A stretch of DNA of 64,000 nucleotides from an uncultured Arthrobacter sp. (GCF_947493765.1 NZ_CANLSZ010000002.1:372001-436000); one strand, 5' to 3'; counted from the first letter of the stretch, positions 8,083 to 17,175 are shown. Notes: a model not told the origin generated them from the sequence alone. Numbers and translations: made by a program.

Positions 8083-9891
8083 ATGACCATTTTCTCCCGC
8101 AGCAGGCGAACCCTCGCCGGACTCACTCTCGTCGGACTCGTGGCGGTCTCCGGATGCTCGGATTCCGAGCAGCCCGCGCCGGACGCCGTCGAGACCGAGG
8201 AGCAGCAGGACGCCGATGTAGTCCTCGCCGCCGATGATGCGTCCCAGCGCCTCGTGCTCCGTGGCTCCTCCGGTGAGCTCTCACTCGCGACGAGCCGTGC
8301 ACTCTTCGACCGCAGTCCGGTGGCGGTCGTCCTGGCCGAGGACGCCGACGCCTCGCTGACGGACACGGATCTCGGACCCGCCGCGAGTGCCGCCGTGGGC
8401 CTCCGGGTGCCATTGCTGGTCGTCGGGCCGGGAGGTTCGGGGACCGCCGACGTCACCGCGGAGCTGGACCGACTCGGTGTGGACAGCATCGTCGGGTACG
8501 GCGATCCCGCTGCCGACTGGACCGCGCTGGGGCAGGCACGTGACCTGCTCGCAGGGCCCGGGACCGCCAAGGACTTCTCGTCCGTGATCGGCCTGACGGT
8601 CGAGCCCACCGCGGTGAAGGCCTCCGATCTCGTCCGTACCGTCACCGGGCTGGGGAGCGAGGACCTGCAGCTGCTGGAGCTCACGCCTCCGCCGCCCCCG
8701 GAGAGCGCTCCGTCCGGAGCCGCATCGACCGCTCCGGCGCCGTCCGGCCCCGCGCCGACCGGCCCCGCGCCGACCGGGTCGACCTCCGAGTCGTCGTCCG
8801 CCGGCCCCGACCTCGCGGAGCAGGCGACCGCCGAGGACCTGCCCGATTTCGATGCGCCCGAGGAGGACGCCGCCGCACTCGTCCTGGCCACCGGGGCCTC
8901 GGATCCCGCGTCCTTGGCGACGGCGCGAGCGGCCGGAGCGGACGTGCGCGTCTTGGCCGAGGCCGACCCCCGCGCCACATCGGCGTCGGTCGACGCCGTC
9001 GTCGAGCACGCCGACACGGCGGTCTTCGCCGTCGGTGACGAGTTCGGCAGCGAGACCGAGTTCGCGGCCCGCGCAGGCGTGGCGGCGACCGGCGTCGAAC
9101 TGCCCGGCGGCGGCCAGACCGTCTTCCCTGGCAGGCGCATGGTGGCGCTCTACGGCCACCCCGACGGTCCTTACCTCGGAGCCCTGGGAGAGCAGGACAG
9201 CGCAGCCGCTATGGTCAGGGTCAAGGAGCTGGCCGCGCAGTACCAACCGTTCAGCGACGAGCCCGTGGTCCCGGCCATCGATCTGATCACCACCGTGGCC
9301 AGTGCGGATGCAGGGGAGGACGGCGACTACTCCAGCGAGACGGCGATCGAGGACTTGATCCCCTGGGTCGATGCCGCCGAGAAGGCAGGGGTCTACGTGG
9401 TGCTCGACTTCCAGTCCGGCCGCTCGGACTTCCTCTCCCAGATGAAGCGCTACGAGGAACTCCTCGAGCGCCCCACGGTGGGGTTGGCGCTCGACCCCGA
9501 ATGGCGACTCGCGCCGGGGCAGCTCCCGCTCCAGCAGATCGGGTCCGTCGATGCGGAGGAGATCAACACCACGGCGGCGTGGCTGGCGGACCTCACGCGC
9601 GAGAACGACCTCCCGCAGAAGGTCATGATGGTCCACCAGTTCCGATTGGACATGATCGACGGGCGCGAGAAGCTCGACACCTCGCGCAGCGAGCTGGCCT
9701 TCACGCTCCACGCGGACGGGCACGGGACGCCGGAGGAGAAGCTGAACACGTGGTCGGTCCTGCAGGCCGAGATGCCGGAGGGGGTCTGGCCCTCGTGGAA
9801 GAACTTCTACGACGAGGACAAACCGACCCTCAGCCCCGAGCAGACCTACACGACCGTCACGCCCAAGCCCTGGCTCGTGACCTACCAGTAG
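8083..9891 (+). CDS. Large secreted lipoprotein of unknown function
   Basis: A 602-residue protein with a lipoprotein signal peptide (RSRRTLAGLTLVGLVAVSGC, lipobox Cys25). The N-terminal half is made of short alternating segments reading residue identity such as ATARAAGADVRVLAEADPR, split by a Pro/Ala/Ser-rich insert (about residues 200-245). The C-terminal half (PVVPAIDLITTVASA ... WVDAAEKAGVYVVLDFQSG ... LALDPEWRLAPGQ ... KVMMVHQFRLDMI) looks like a beta/alpha-barrel fold of glycosidase type. I recognise it only as an actinobacterial lipoprotein family; no activity is assigned. The ATG at 8083 gives a complete signal peptide, unlike the upstream start at 7948. Confidence 0.72.
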   Translation: MTIFSRSRRTLAGLTLVGLVAVSGCSDSEQPAPDAVETEEQQDADVVLAADDASQRLVLRGSSGELSLATSRALFDRSPVAVVLAEDADASLTDTDLGPAASAAVGLRVPLLVVGPGGSGTADVTAELDRLGVDSIVGYGDPAADWTALGQARDLLAGPGTAKDFSSVIGLTVEPTAVKASDLVRTVTGLGSEDLQLLELTPPPPPESAPSGAASTAPAPSGPAPTGPAPTGSTSESSSAGPDLAEQATAEDLPDFDAPEEDAAALVLATGASDPASLATARAAGADVRVLAEADPRATSASVDAVVEHADTAVFAVGDEFGSETEFAARAGVAATGVELPGGGQTVFPGRRMVALYGHPDGPYLGALGEQDSAAAMVRVKELAAQYQPFSDEPVVPAIDLITTVASADAGEDGDYSSETAIEDLIPWVDAAEKAGVYVVLDFQSGRSDFLSQMKRYEELLERPTVGLALDPEWRLAPGQLPLQQIGSVDAEEINTTAAWLADLTRENDLPQKVMMVHQFRLDMIDGREKLDTSRSELAFTLHADGHGTPEEKLNTWSVLQAEMPEGVWPSWKNFYDEDKPTLSPEQTYTTVTPKPWLVTYQ

Positions 9892-9909
9892 GTCCCGTCC
9901 GGCCGGTGC

Positions 9910-10197
9910 TCAGCCTCCGGCCACCGACTGGACGATCATGACCGTCGCCCCGGGGGGCACCTCGGTGCCCAGGCCGTCCAGGCGACGGACGTCCTCGCCG
10001 TCCACGAAGATGTTCACATAGCGCCGCAGGGCGCCCGTCTCCTCGCGGATGCGCTGCCCGAGCAGCGGGCGTCCCTCGCACAGGGCGTCCAGGACGGACG
10101 AGAGATCGCCCCGCGGTGGCGGTTCGACGCCGATCTCGCTCCGTCCGTCCAGATAGGGGCGGAGGAGGGTGGGGATCAGGACGGTGACGGAGTACAT
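9910..10197 (-). CDS. MoaD/ThiS family ubiquitin-like protein
   Basis: A 95-residue beta-grasp protein (MYSVTVLIPTLLRPYLDGR) ending in VAGG, the C-terminal Gly-Gly that is adenylated and thiocarboxylated in sulfur-carrier proteins. The segment VNIFVDGEDVRRLDGLGTEVPPGATVMIVQSVAGG is typical. It follows the BNR-repeat gene by 13 bases on the same strand, a pairing I know from other actinobacteria. No moeB/thiF-type activating enzyme is nearby, so the pathway it serves cannot be read from the window. The start at 10197 gives the normal family length. Confidence 0.85.
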   Translation of the reverse strand: MYSVTVLIPTLLRPYLDGRSEIGVEPPPRGDLSSVLDALCEGRPLLGQRIREETGALRRYVNIFVDGEDVRRLDGLGTEVPPGATVMIVQSVAGG

Positions 10198-10210
10198 CCC
10201 GGACCACCGA

Positions 10211-11302
10211 TCAGGCGGGCACGACGGCGGCCCGGACCGATAGGACGTCCGGCAGGTGGCTCGCCACCTCGCGGAAGGAACGCCCCTCGTCCGCGCTGGC
10301 GTAGACCGTGCCGCCCCGGGTCCCGAAATAGACACCCGGGATCAGTGCGGTGTCCACGCAGGCGGCGTCGCGAAGCACGGCGTTGTAGTCGGCCGCCGGG
10401 AGTCCGGCGGCGGTCGCCTCCCAGGTGGTGCCGCTGTCCTCCGTCCGGTGCACCATGAGTCGGCCGTCGGGCGGGATCCGCTCGCCGTCGGCCTTGAGGG
10501 GGATCACCCAGGCGGTCCCGCTCCTGTGCGGGTGGGAGAGCATCACGAAGCCGAAATCGGCCGGTAGTCCGGCGGCGATGGACTGCCAGGAGTCCCCACG
10601 GTCCATGGATCGGTACACGCCGTGGTGGTTCTGCGCGAAGAGGTGGTCGGGGTCCACGTCGCGTGCCACCCGGTGCACGCACTGACCGAATTCGGGGTTC
10701 GGATCCGGCATGAAGTAGGCGCTGATCCCGCTGTTGCGCGGCTGCCACGACGTCCCGCCGTCATCGGAGCGGTAGACGCCTCCGGTGCTCATCGCGACAT
10801 GGATGGTCTCGTCCGCCGGGCTCGGCAGGACGGTGTGGGCTGCGGCTCCACCGAACCCCGCTCCCCAGCGGCTGCGGTGCGGGTGGTCCCAGAGTCCCCG
10901 GTTGAGCTCGAAGGTCTCGCCGTGGTCGACCGACTTCCACACGGAGATCGGCTGGCATCCGGCCCAGACGACGCCGGGCCGGTCCTCCGAGTCGGGCTGG
11001 ATCTGCCAGATCCGTTCCAGCGCCTCGCCGTCGTCGGCGCCGAACCGGATACCGCCCTCCTGCGGCTCGGCCCAGGTCTCACCGAGGTCGTCGGAGTGTG
11101 CGATGCAGGGTCCGAAGTGCCACGACATCCGGCCCACGAACAACCGCGTGCGGGATCCGCGGGTGTCGATGCCGATGCTCGGGATCTCCTCCATGAGGAA
11201 CTTCGGTTCGCTGAGGGTCCAGTTCTCGCGGTCGGAACTCGACGCGAGCCACAGCCCCTTCTTCGTGCCGATGGCGAGGAGGGTGGTTCCTGCGGCTGTC
11301 AT
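10211..11302 (-). CDS. BNR/Asp-box repeat (sialidase-like beta-propeller) protein
   Basis: A 363-residue protein without signal peptide. At least six Asp-box motifs are visible: SDDLGETW, SVDHGETF, SDDGGTSW, SMDRGDSW, TEDSGTTW and SADEGRSF. These mark successive blades of a sialidase-like propeller. The start TTLLAIGTKKGLWLASSSDRENW is the family N-terminus. Catalytic sialidase residues are not apparent, so 'exo-alpha-sialidase' labels for this family should be treated with care. The ATG at 11302 follows GAGGGAG. It is co-transcribed with the MoaD-like gene. Confidence 0.85.
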   Translation of the reverse strand: MTAAGTTLLAIGTKKGLWLASSSDRENWTLSEPKFLMEEIPSIGIDTRGSRTRLFVGRMSWHFGPCIAHSDDLGETWAEPQEGGIRFGADDGEALERIWQIQPDSEDRPGVVWAGCQPISVWKSVDHGETFELNRGLWDHPHRSRWGAGFGGAAAHTVLPSPADETIHVAMSTGGVYRSDDGGTSWQPRNSGISAYFMPDPNPEFGQCVHRVARDVDPDHLFAQNHHGVYRSMDRGDSWQSIAAGLPADFGFVMLSHPHRSGTAWVIPLKADGERIPPDGRLMVHRTEDSGTTWEATAAGLPAADYNAVLRDAACVDTALIPGVYFGTRGGTVYASADEGRSFREVASHLPDVLSVRAAVVPA

Positions 11303-11423
11303 GACGGCTCCCTCGGGTTTCGGAGCGGCCACCGGACCGCACGGTGATGTGGATCACCTCGCAGGATGCCACCGTCCGAGGTCTTTGTACAGGGTGCGGA
11401 GCGCGAAGCCTACACTGCTCATC

Positions 11424-12320
11424 ATGGCCGTCCTCATCGATCCGCCCTCCTGGCCCGCGCACGGAACGGTGTTCTCGCATCTGGTCTCCACGTCCTCCCT
11501 CGAGGAGCTCCACCGGTTCGCCGCCGCCGCGGGGATCCCGCTCCGGGCGTTCGACGGTGACCACTACGACGTGCCCGCCCGGCGGTACAGCGACCTCGTC
11601 GATCGCGGGGCCGTGCCGGTCAGCGGGGCCGGCCTGGTCCGGGCGCTCATCGCCAGCGGGCTCCGGATTCCCGCACGACGACGGCCGGCGAAGCTCCGCG
11701 CCGTCCTCACCTCGCGCTGGAGCGCTCTCCTGCCCGCCGATCCCACGCTCGGGCAGGAACTCCTCGGCCGCTGGGAGGAGGCTCACCGCAGGTATCACAC
11801 CCCGTCGCACCTCCTGGCGGTCCTCGAGGCGCTCGATCAGCTGCTGGACGACTCCGACACCGTCCACCGTCGGAACATTCTCATGGCGGCATGGTTCCAC
11901 GACGCCGTCTATCGGGGAGTGCCCGGGGAGGACGAGCAGGCGTCGGCAGCCCTGGCCCACGACCGGCTCCGGGAGCGGCTCCCCGAGCACGAGGTGGAGG
12001 AGATCGGGCGGCTGATCCTCCTCACCCGCGACCACGACCCGGTGCCCGGCGATCGTGCCGGTGAGCTGCTCTGCGACGCGGATCTCGCCGTCCTGGGTGG
12101 GTCTGCCCCGGAGTACGAGCGGTATCGCACGGCCGTGAGGCTGGAATACGCCCATATTCCCGACGAGGCATTCAGGCAGGGCCGCTCGAGTGTGCTGGAG
12201 CAGCTGCTCGCGCTCGAGCCCCTGTTCCGGACCGCGCGTGCCCGGGAGCGCTGGGCCGGAACGGCACGTCAGAATCTGGCGGCGGAGCTCCGGTCCCTCG
12301 GCGCGGCCCCGGCGTCATGA
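11424..12320 (+). CDS. DUF4031 and HD-domain fusion protein
   Basis: A 298-residue protein. Residues 1-80 match DUF4031 (MAVLIDPPSWPAHGTVFSHLVSTSS ... FDGDHYDVPARRYSDLVDRGA), which is often a free-standing protein of about 90 residues. Residues about 100-290 form an HD-type phosphohydrolase-like domain, with RRYHTPSHLL, WFHDAVYRG (HD), LILLTRDHDP and LCDADLAVLGG supplying probable metal ligands. The substrate is unknown; HD domains usually hydrolyse nucleotides or phosphoesters. The ATG at 11424 starts at the conserved DUF4031 N-terminus, though the open frame runs further upstream. Confidence 0.82.
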   Translation: MAVLIDPPSWPAHGTVFSHLVSTSSLEELHRFAAAAGIPLRAFDGDHYDVPARRYSDLVDRGAVPVSGAGLVRALIASGLRIPARRRPAKLRAVLTSRWSALLPADPTLGQELLGRWEEAHRRYHTPSHLLAVLEALDQLLDDSDTVHRRNILMAAWFHDAVYRGVPGEDEQASAALAHDRLRERLPEHEVEEIGRLILLTRDHDPVPGDRAGELLCDADLAVLGGSAPEYERYRTAVRLEYAHIPDEAFRQGRSSVLEQLLALEPLFRTARARERWAGTARQNLAAELRSLGAAPAS

Positions 12321-12406
12321 TCCCCGGACGGCGGTGACGGGTTCCACGCCGGCGGCCCTGCGTACGGGTGCCGCTGTACTGTGTGCGCATGGAACACGGA
12401 GTGCGC

Positions 12407-13207
12407 ATGGAACGCTGCGCGGTGATCTCGGATCTCCACGGGAATGTCACGGCCTTCGAGGCGGTGCTGGCCGATCTTCGCCGGCGCGGGATCACCACCG
12501 TCTACAATCTCGGCGACGTGGCGGGGAAGGGGCCCCGCGGCTCGGAGTGCGTGCGCCTCAGCCGCCTCCACTGCGCCGTCACCGTCCGCGGCAACTGGGA
12601 CGACTTCCTCCCCACGGACACTCCCGAGTGGAGGGACGAGGCCGGATGGTGGTGGCACAGGGAGCTGACCCCGGAGGACCGCCGGTGGCTGGGGACCCTT
12701 CCGCTCTGTCACGATCTCCGCGTGGGCGGCCGGAACGTGCGCCTGTTCCACGCCTCGGCCAGGAGCGTGTACCACCGCGTGCACGCCCGGCACACCGACG
12801 AGGACTTCGAGGGCATGTTCGCATCGACCGGGCTGACCGGTACCGGACCGGCACCGGACGTGGTGTGCTACGGAGACATCCACGATGCCTTCGTCTCGAC
12901 GGTGCGCAGCCGCACCCTCGTGAACGTGGGCAGTGTGGGGAACCCCCTCGACGAACCGCGGGCGAGCTACGTGATCCTCGAGGGCGACCCGGGAGGCGAT
13001 CGCGGGGCTGCCTTCGGCATCCAGTTCGTGCGGGTGCCCTACGACATCGAGGCGGAGATCGCCGTCGCCGCCGCGGTCGGGATGCCGGCACTCGAGGCCT
13101 ACGCGATCGAGTTGCGTACCGCGGTCTACCGCGGGCGCCATGAGGATCTCGGGCTGGTCGGCGTCTCCGTGTCCGGCACGACCGAGCCCGCGGAGGAGTC
13201 GGCCTGA
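12407..13207 (+). CDS. Metallophosphoesterase, YfcE/DUF2437-like
   Basis: A 266-residue calcineurin-like phosphoesterase. Metal-binding motifs appear in order: SDLHGN, GDVAGKGP, GNWDD, the histidine in VRLFHASA, and GDIHDAF ... LVNVGSVGNPLD. The family hydrolyses small phosphomonoesters or phosphodiesters using a dinuclear metal site. The start is uncertain: the ATG at 12407 has CGGAG upstream at good spacing, while ATG 12389 and GTG 12368 lie upstream in frame. It is probably monocistronic or follows the HD-domain gene by 86 bases. Confidence 0.85.
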   Translation: MERCAVISDLHGNVTAFEAVLADLRRRGITTVYNLGDVAGKGPRGSECVRLSRLHCAVTVRGNWDDFLPTDTPEWRDEAGWWWHRELTPEDRRWLGTLPLCHDLRVGGRNVRLFHASARSVYHRVHARHTDEDFEGMFASTGLTGTGPAPDVVCYGDIHDAFVSTVRSRTLVNVGSVGNPLDEPRASYVILEGDPGGDRGAAFGIQFVRVPYDIEAEIAVAAAVGMPALEAYAIELRTAVYRGRHEDLGLVGVSVSGTTEPAEESA

Positions 13208-13364
13208 GGGGGGATCTGCCGGGCCCTGCCGCCCGCTCGTGGGGCCGACATCATGGCACCCCGGGATTCGGTAATGTTCATCTCGTCGTTTAGCAGCAAG
13301 CGGCAATCCTTTCCCGACGCCGGCGCGTGCCGGCCGCACGGGAAGTGATGCAAAGGCTCACCGA

Positions 13365-14108
13365 TTGTCTGATCAAGAAAACGGAAACACAGTGCGTGCG
13401 GTCGACGCGGGCTCGATCCAGGACATGGTGCTCGACAGCGAGGACGTCGAGCAGTTCCTGACGAAGCTGGTGGTCGCGGCCGGCCATCGGATGTCCACCG
13501 GCTCCGACGAGGTCCTCTGCGGTGTCACCCTCCTGAGGGACCGCGCCAAGACGACGGTGGCCAGCAACGGCGCGCTGGCCCAGAAGATGGACGAGGTCCA
13601 GTACGAGTTCGACGACGGGCCGTGCCTTCGCGCAGCGCGCGAGGGCTCCGTGCACTACGTTCCCGACTTCGCGGTCGAGGAGCGCTTCCCCGAGTACAGC
13701 CGGGCGATCGCCGGTCACGGGATCGTCTCCGCGCTCGGTGTCCCCGTCCCGCTCGAGGGCGAGGCGACGGCGGCGCTCAACTTCTACTCACCCCGCGCCG
13801 ACGCGTTCGGGGAGAGTGACATCGCGGCGGCACAGCGGTTCGCCGAGGAGGTCTCGGTGTCCCTCCGGCTCGCGGTGCGTATCGCCCGACTCACCGAGTC
13901 CAGCGCCGACATGCGGGCGGCGATGGAGAGCCGGACCACGATCGACCTCGCCGTCGGGGTGATCATGGGGCAGAACCGCTGCTCGCAGGAGGAGGCGATG
14001 TCGATCCTGAAGGCCGCCTCGAGTGCGAGGAATCTCAAGGTGCGCGACGTCGCGGCATCGGTCCTGCAGTCGCTCGGCCAGGGGCCGGGGAGGACGCACT
14101 TCGACTAG
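13365..14108 (+). CDS. GAF and ANTAR domain regulator (1)
   Basis: A 247-residue protein with an N-terminal GAF sensor (about residues 25-165: MVLDSEDVEQFLTKLVVAAG ... DDGPCLRAAREGSVHYV) and a C-terminal ANTAR domain (about 185-240: SRTTIDLAVGVIMGQNRCSQEEAMSILKAASS). ANTAR domains bind paired RNA hairpins and prevent premature transcription termination. It is closely similar to the gene at 26132-26887 and is one of five ANTAR genes here. TTG at 13365 with AAAGG upstream is preferred; a GTG at 13392 would remove nine residues. Confidence 0.88.
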   Translation: MSDQENGNTVRAVDAGSIQDMVLDSEDVEQFLTKLVVAAGHRMSTGSDEVLCGVTLLRDRAKTTVASNGALAQKMDEVQYEFDDGPCLRAAREGSVHYVPDFAVEERFPEYSRAIAGHGIVSALGVPVPLEGEATAALNFYSPRADAFGESDIAAAQRFAEEVSVSLRLAVRIARLTESSADMRAAMESRTTIDLAVGVIMGQNRCSQEEAMSILKAASSARNLKVRDVAASVLQSLGQGPGRTHFD

Positions 14109-14211
14109 CGGTGTAGGGCGGCACGTGCTCGCCCGGGGGACGGCGTCGCCAGGGCAGCTTTCGCGAGGGTGCGGCATCCAGACCAGGACGTCGTCGCCCC
14201 CGGGTGCATCG

Positions 14212-14260
14212 CCCTGAGACCCGAGCCCGAGCCCGGGCTCAGGGGCTTAGGGTCTCAGGG
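14212..14260. terminator. Bidirectional terminator hairpin
   Basis: CCCTGAGACCC (14212-14222) pairs perfectly with GGGTCTCAGGG (14250-14260), and the loop contains a further self-complementary GAGCCCGGGCTC. It lies between the convergent GAF-ANTAR gene and the 116-residue membrane protein gene, overlapping the last codons of the latter. Confidence 0.65.
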
Positions 14261-14605
14261 GCGCTGGTTGCCCTGGTCGGGTCGGCGCAGCGGATGCTCG
14301 CGCCATGTCTCCTGCCCCGGCGGCGGACCATATCCCGGTCGGAGCAGGGGTTCGTCCGGGTCGTCCTCGCGATGCGGGCGGCGCGGATCCCGGTTGCGAC
14401 GCGTGAGCCAGTACCCCCAGCCGAGGCACGCGGCGGAGGCGAGGATGAGGGCGAGTCCGATGAGCAGGTACGGCAGGGCCGTGGAGGGCACGGGGGTGCC
14501 GGTCGACTCGGCCCGTGCGAAGTCGGACACGGCCCCGGGCAGGAAGAGGGTGCTGACGAAGAAGAGGATCAGGCCGGCCAGGTACTGCTTGATGCCGAGT
14601 TTCAT
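14255..14605 (-). CDS. Small two-helix membrane protein, unknown
   Basis: A 116-residue protein with two clear hydrophobic helices (YLAGLILFFVSTLFLPG and LPYLLIGLALILASAACLGWGYWL) and a charged, Pro/Arg/Asp-rich cytoplasmic tail. No family is recognised. ATG at 14605 with GGGGAACC upstream. It is divergent from the MATE transporter gene and convergent with the ANTAR gene. Codon use and composition match its neighbours, so it is likely a real chromosomal gene. Confidence 0.65.
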   Translation of the reverse strand: MKLGIKQYLAGLILFFVSTLFLPGAVSDFARAESTGTPVPSTALPYLLIGLALILASAACLGWGYWLTRRNRDPRRPHREDDPDEPLLRPGYGPPPGQETWREHPLRRPDQGNQRP

Positions 14606-14681
14606 GGTTCCCCTGGTTCCCGTACGGAATGGACGATCAGCTCCAGCTTAGGCCTGGGCGCCGACACCCTAGGCTGGTCGG

Positions 14682-16046
14682 GTGCACGAGAGACCGCCCG
14701 ACAACCGCCTGCTCAGCCGCAGTATCCTGCGGCTCGCCGTCCCTGCCCTGGGCGCGCTCATCGCCGAACCCCTGTTCCTGCTCGCGGACTCGGCGATCGT
14801 CGGGCACCTGGGCGTCGCCGAGCTCGCGGGTGTGGGACTGGCCTCCACGGTGCTCCAGACCGCCGTCGGGCTCATGGTCTTCCTCGCCTACTCCACCACG
14901 CCTGCCGTCGCGCGCCTGCTCGGTGCCGGACGGCGGCCCGAAGCGCTCGCTGCAGGGCGGGACGGCGTGGGCCTCGCCGTCGTGCTCGGTCTCCTGCTCT
15001 CCACCGCCGGATGGCTCGCCGCTCCCGCCCTCGTGTCCCTCCTGGGAGCCGAGGGCGCCGTGGGGGTCTACGCGGTGGACTATCTACGCTGGTCCATGCC
15101 GGGCCTGACCGCCATGCTGGTGGTCCTCGCCGCCACCGGCATGCTCCGCGGACTGCAGGACACCCGGACCCCGCTCGTGGTGGCGGGTGCCGGTTTCGGC
15201 GTCAACATCGTCCTCAACTATGTGCTGGTGTACGTGGCGGGGATGTCGGTGGCGGGGTCGGCCCTGGGAACCAGCATTGCGCAGTGGGGGATGGCCGGGG
15301 TGTACCTCCTCATGATCGTGCGCTCCTCGCGGCGGGACGGTGTGTCCCTCCGTCCGTCCCTGCACGGGATCCGGGGCACCGCCCGCGTGGGCTCATGGCT
15401 CATGCTGCGGACCCTGTCGCTGCGGGTCGCCGTGCTGGCCACGGTCCTCGTCGCCACCGGCCAGGGCGCCCTCGGCCTCGCGTCGCACCAGCTGGTCATG
15501 ACGGTCTTCACCTTCCTCGCCTTCGCGCTCGATGCCCTCGCCATCGCCGCCCAGGCGCTGATCGGGAAGGAGCTGGGGTCCGGGAACAGGGTCCTGGCAG
15601 GCGCGCTCACGCGACGCATGGTCGCCTGGGGTGTCGGGTTCGGGGTCGTCACCGGCGCCGTCCTCGCCGCGGCCGCCCCCTTCCTGGGATGGATCTTCAC
15701 CACCGATCCGGCGGTGCAGGCCGCTTTCGCCGCCGGGCTCTGGGTCCTCGCGGCTGCGCAGCCGGTGTGCGGGTTCGTCTTCGTGCTCGACGGCGTGCTC
15801 ATCGGTGCGGGGGACGCGCGGTACCTGGCGCTCGCCGGCGTCGTGAACCTGGTGCTCTACCTGCCGCTGCTGGTCCTCGTGGACCGGGCGGGACTGTCGG
15901 GGAGCGAGGGCATCGTGTGGCTGTGGCTGGCATTCGGCGTCGGGTACATGCTGGCCCGATCCGTGACCCTGGGCTGGCGCATCCGGGACGACCGCTGGAT
16001 GGTCACCGGCCCCACGCGCGGGACAGTGATGCGCGGCGCGTCGTGA
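14682..16046 (+). CDS. MATE family efflux transporter (DinF-like)
   Basis: A 454-residue polytopic protein with about 12 membrane helices in two pseudo-repeats. The start NRLLSRSILRLAVPALGALIAEPLFLLADSAIVGHLG and the motif GLQDTRTPLVVAGAGFGVNIVLNYVLVY are characteristic of the DinF branch of the MATE (multidrug and toxin extrusion) superfamily. These proteins use Na+ or H+ gradients to export drugs or metabolites. The GTG start at 14682 matches the family N-terminus. No regulator is fused or obviously paired. Confidence 0.92.
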   Translation: MHERPPDNRLLSRSILRLAVPALGALIAEPLFLLADSAIVGHLGVAELAGVGLASTVLQTAVGLMVFLAYSTTPAVARLLGAGRRPEALAAGRDGVGLAVVLGLLLSTAGWLAAPALVSLLGAEGAVGVYAVDYLRWSMPGLTAMLVVLAATGMLRGLQDTRTPLVVAGAGFGVNIVLNYVLVYVAGMSVAGSALGTSIAQWGMAGVYLLMIVRSSRRDGVSLRPSLHGIRGTARVGSWLMLRTLSLRVAVLATVLVATGQGALGLASHQLVMTVFTFLAFALDALAIAAQALIGKELGSGNRVLAGALTRRMVAWGVGFGVVTGAVLAAAAPFLGWIFTTDPAVQAAFAAGLWVLAAAQPVCGFVFVLDGVLIGAGDARYLALAGVVNLVLYLPLLVLVDRAGLSGSEGIVWLWLAFGVGYMLARSVTLGWRIRDDRWMVTGPTRGTVMRGAS

Positions 16047-16141
16047 GGCAGCCCGCCGCCAGGAGGAGGCCGGACCGGAGTGGCCCCTAAACTGGTCGTG
16101 CCGAGAAGACCGACCCACCGCACCACGTGAGAAAGACACCG

Positions 16142-16747
16142 ATGGCTACTGCAGCACGCGCTCCGGGCGCCGACCCGGCCGGGTCCCCGGTCTGGAGACC
16201 CTTCATGGCGCGCGCCGTGGTGAGCGCGGTCTTCGGTCTCGTCACGATCTTCTGGCGTGAGCCCACCACGCCGGTGCTCGCCGTCGCGGGCGGGTCGTAT
16301 CTCCTGCTGGGGGGCGCCGGGTATCTGTGGACGCACCGGACCCTGGGCCCGGGTGTACGCATCACGCCGCTGACCAGCGTCGGTGGCGGGCTGCTCCTCG
16401 GGGCGGGGCTGGTGTGCCTCGTCGTCGTGGACACCCGCACATTCGCCGTCGCGGGGGCTGCGGCCCTCGCGGTGGCCGGCGTCGTGGAGCTGGTCCGGGG
16501 TCTCGCCGAGCGGCCCCGGCCCGAAGCACGGGATCTGGTCCTCGTGGGGGTCATCGGCCTCGGCACCGGCGCCATCCTGCTGTTCGTGGAGCAGCTCGGT
16601 CCGCAGGCGCTGCTGGGCGTCAGTGGCGGTGGGGCGCTGCTGACCGCCGTCGTGCTCGGGATCGCAGCGCTCAGCTATCGGCATGATTCAGCCGTGAGCG
16701 CATCATCAGTCCAGGGGGCCCAGGACGGACCGGACCCCGTAAACTAG
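16142..16747 (+). CDS. DUF308-like multi-helix membrane protein
   Basis: A 201-residue protein with about six short hydrophobic helices in three similar pairs (FMARAVVSAVFGLVTIFW, VLAVAGGSYLLLGGAGYLW, LLLGAGLVCLVVV and others), the pattern of HdeD/DUF308 proteins. The ATG at 16142 is preferred to an in-frame GTG at 16127. Function unknown; HdeD relatives are linked to acid or envelope stress. It is followed 44 bases later by another small membrane protein gene on the same strand. Confidence 0.68.
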   Translation: MATAARAPGADPAGSPVWRPFMARAVVSAVFGLVTIFWREPTTPVLAVAGGSYLLLGGAGYLWTHRTLGPGVRITPLTSVGGGLLLGAGLVCLVVVDTRTFAVAGAAALAVAGVVELVRGLAERPRPEARDLVLVGVIGLGTGAILLFVEQLGPQALLGVSGGGALLTAVVLGIAALSYRHDSAVSASSVQGAQDGPDPVN

Positions 16748-16791
16748 AAGCTCTACAACTCGTAGAAAATTCATCACCGGAAGGAGTGCCC

Positions 16792-17175
16792 GTGGCCAAG
16801 CGTCAGCCGGGGAAGCCCACACAGGGACGGTTCCGCTACGGCATCAAAGCTCCGCTGGTGTTCTCCGCGGCGCTCGCGGTGGTCGCGGGGGTGGCGACGG
16901 CGATCTTCGCCACCGGCGGTGGATCCCAGGTACTGCGTGTGGACCTCGGCCTCACAGCAGCCGGGATCGCGTTCATCGTCTCGCTCGTCATCTGCGCCAT
17001 GCTGATGATGGCGGAGACGCCCAATGCCGAGCACCTCAGCCAGGGCTCCGGGGTCAACCGGTCGTCCGCCCGGCCGGATGCCCAGGCCAAGCCGCAGGAG
17101 ACAGCACAGGCTGCCGACCCGGAGTCCGGTGACGCACCCCGGTACGGAGAGCGCCTGCCGAACCAGGACGGCTGA
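16792..17175 (+). CDS. Small membrane protein of unknown function
   Basis: A 127-residue protein with a basic N-terminus (VAKRQPGKPTQGRFRYGIKAP), two membrane helices (LVFSAALAVVAGVATAIFAT and LGLTAAGIAFIVSLVICAMLMMA) and a polar, disordered C-terminus. The GTG at 16792 has a strong GGAAGGAG upstream. A short inverted repeat TCTAC-AACTC-GTAGA (16752-16766) lies before it and may be an operator. No family is recognised with confidence. Confidence 0.65.
   Translation: MAKRQPGKPTQGRFRYGIKAPLVFSAALAVVAGVATAIFATGGGSQVLRVDLGLTAAGIAFIVSLVICAMLMMAETPNAEHLSQGSGVNRSSARPDAQAKPQETAQAADPESGDAPRYGERLPNQDG

Noticed and set aside
14204-16090. 628-codon plus-strand frame over the MATE gene
   Set aside because: The true MATE frame has complete membrane helices and conserved motifs; this frame is Arg/Pro/Ala-rich without any domain.
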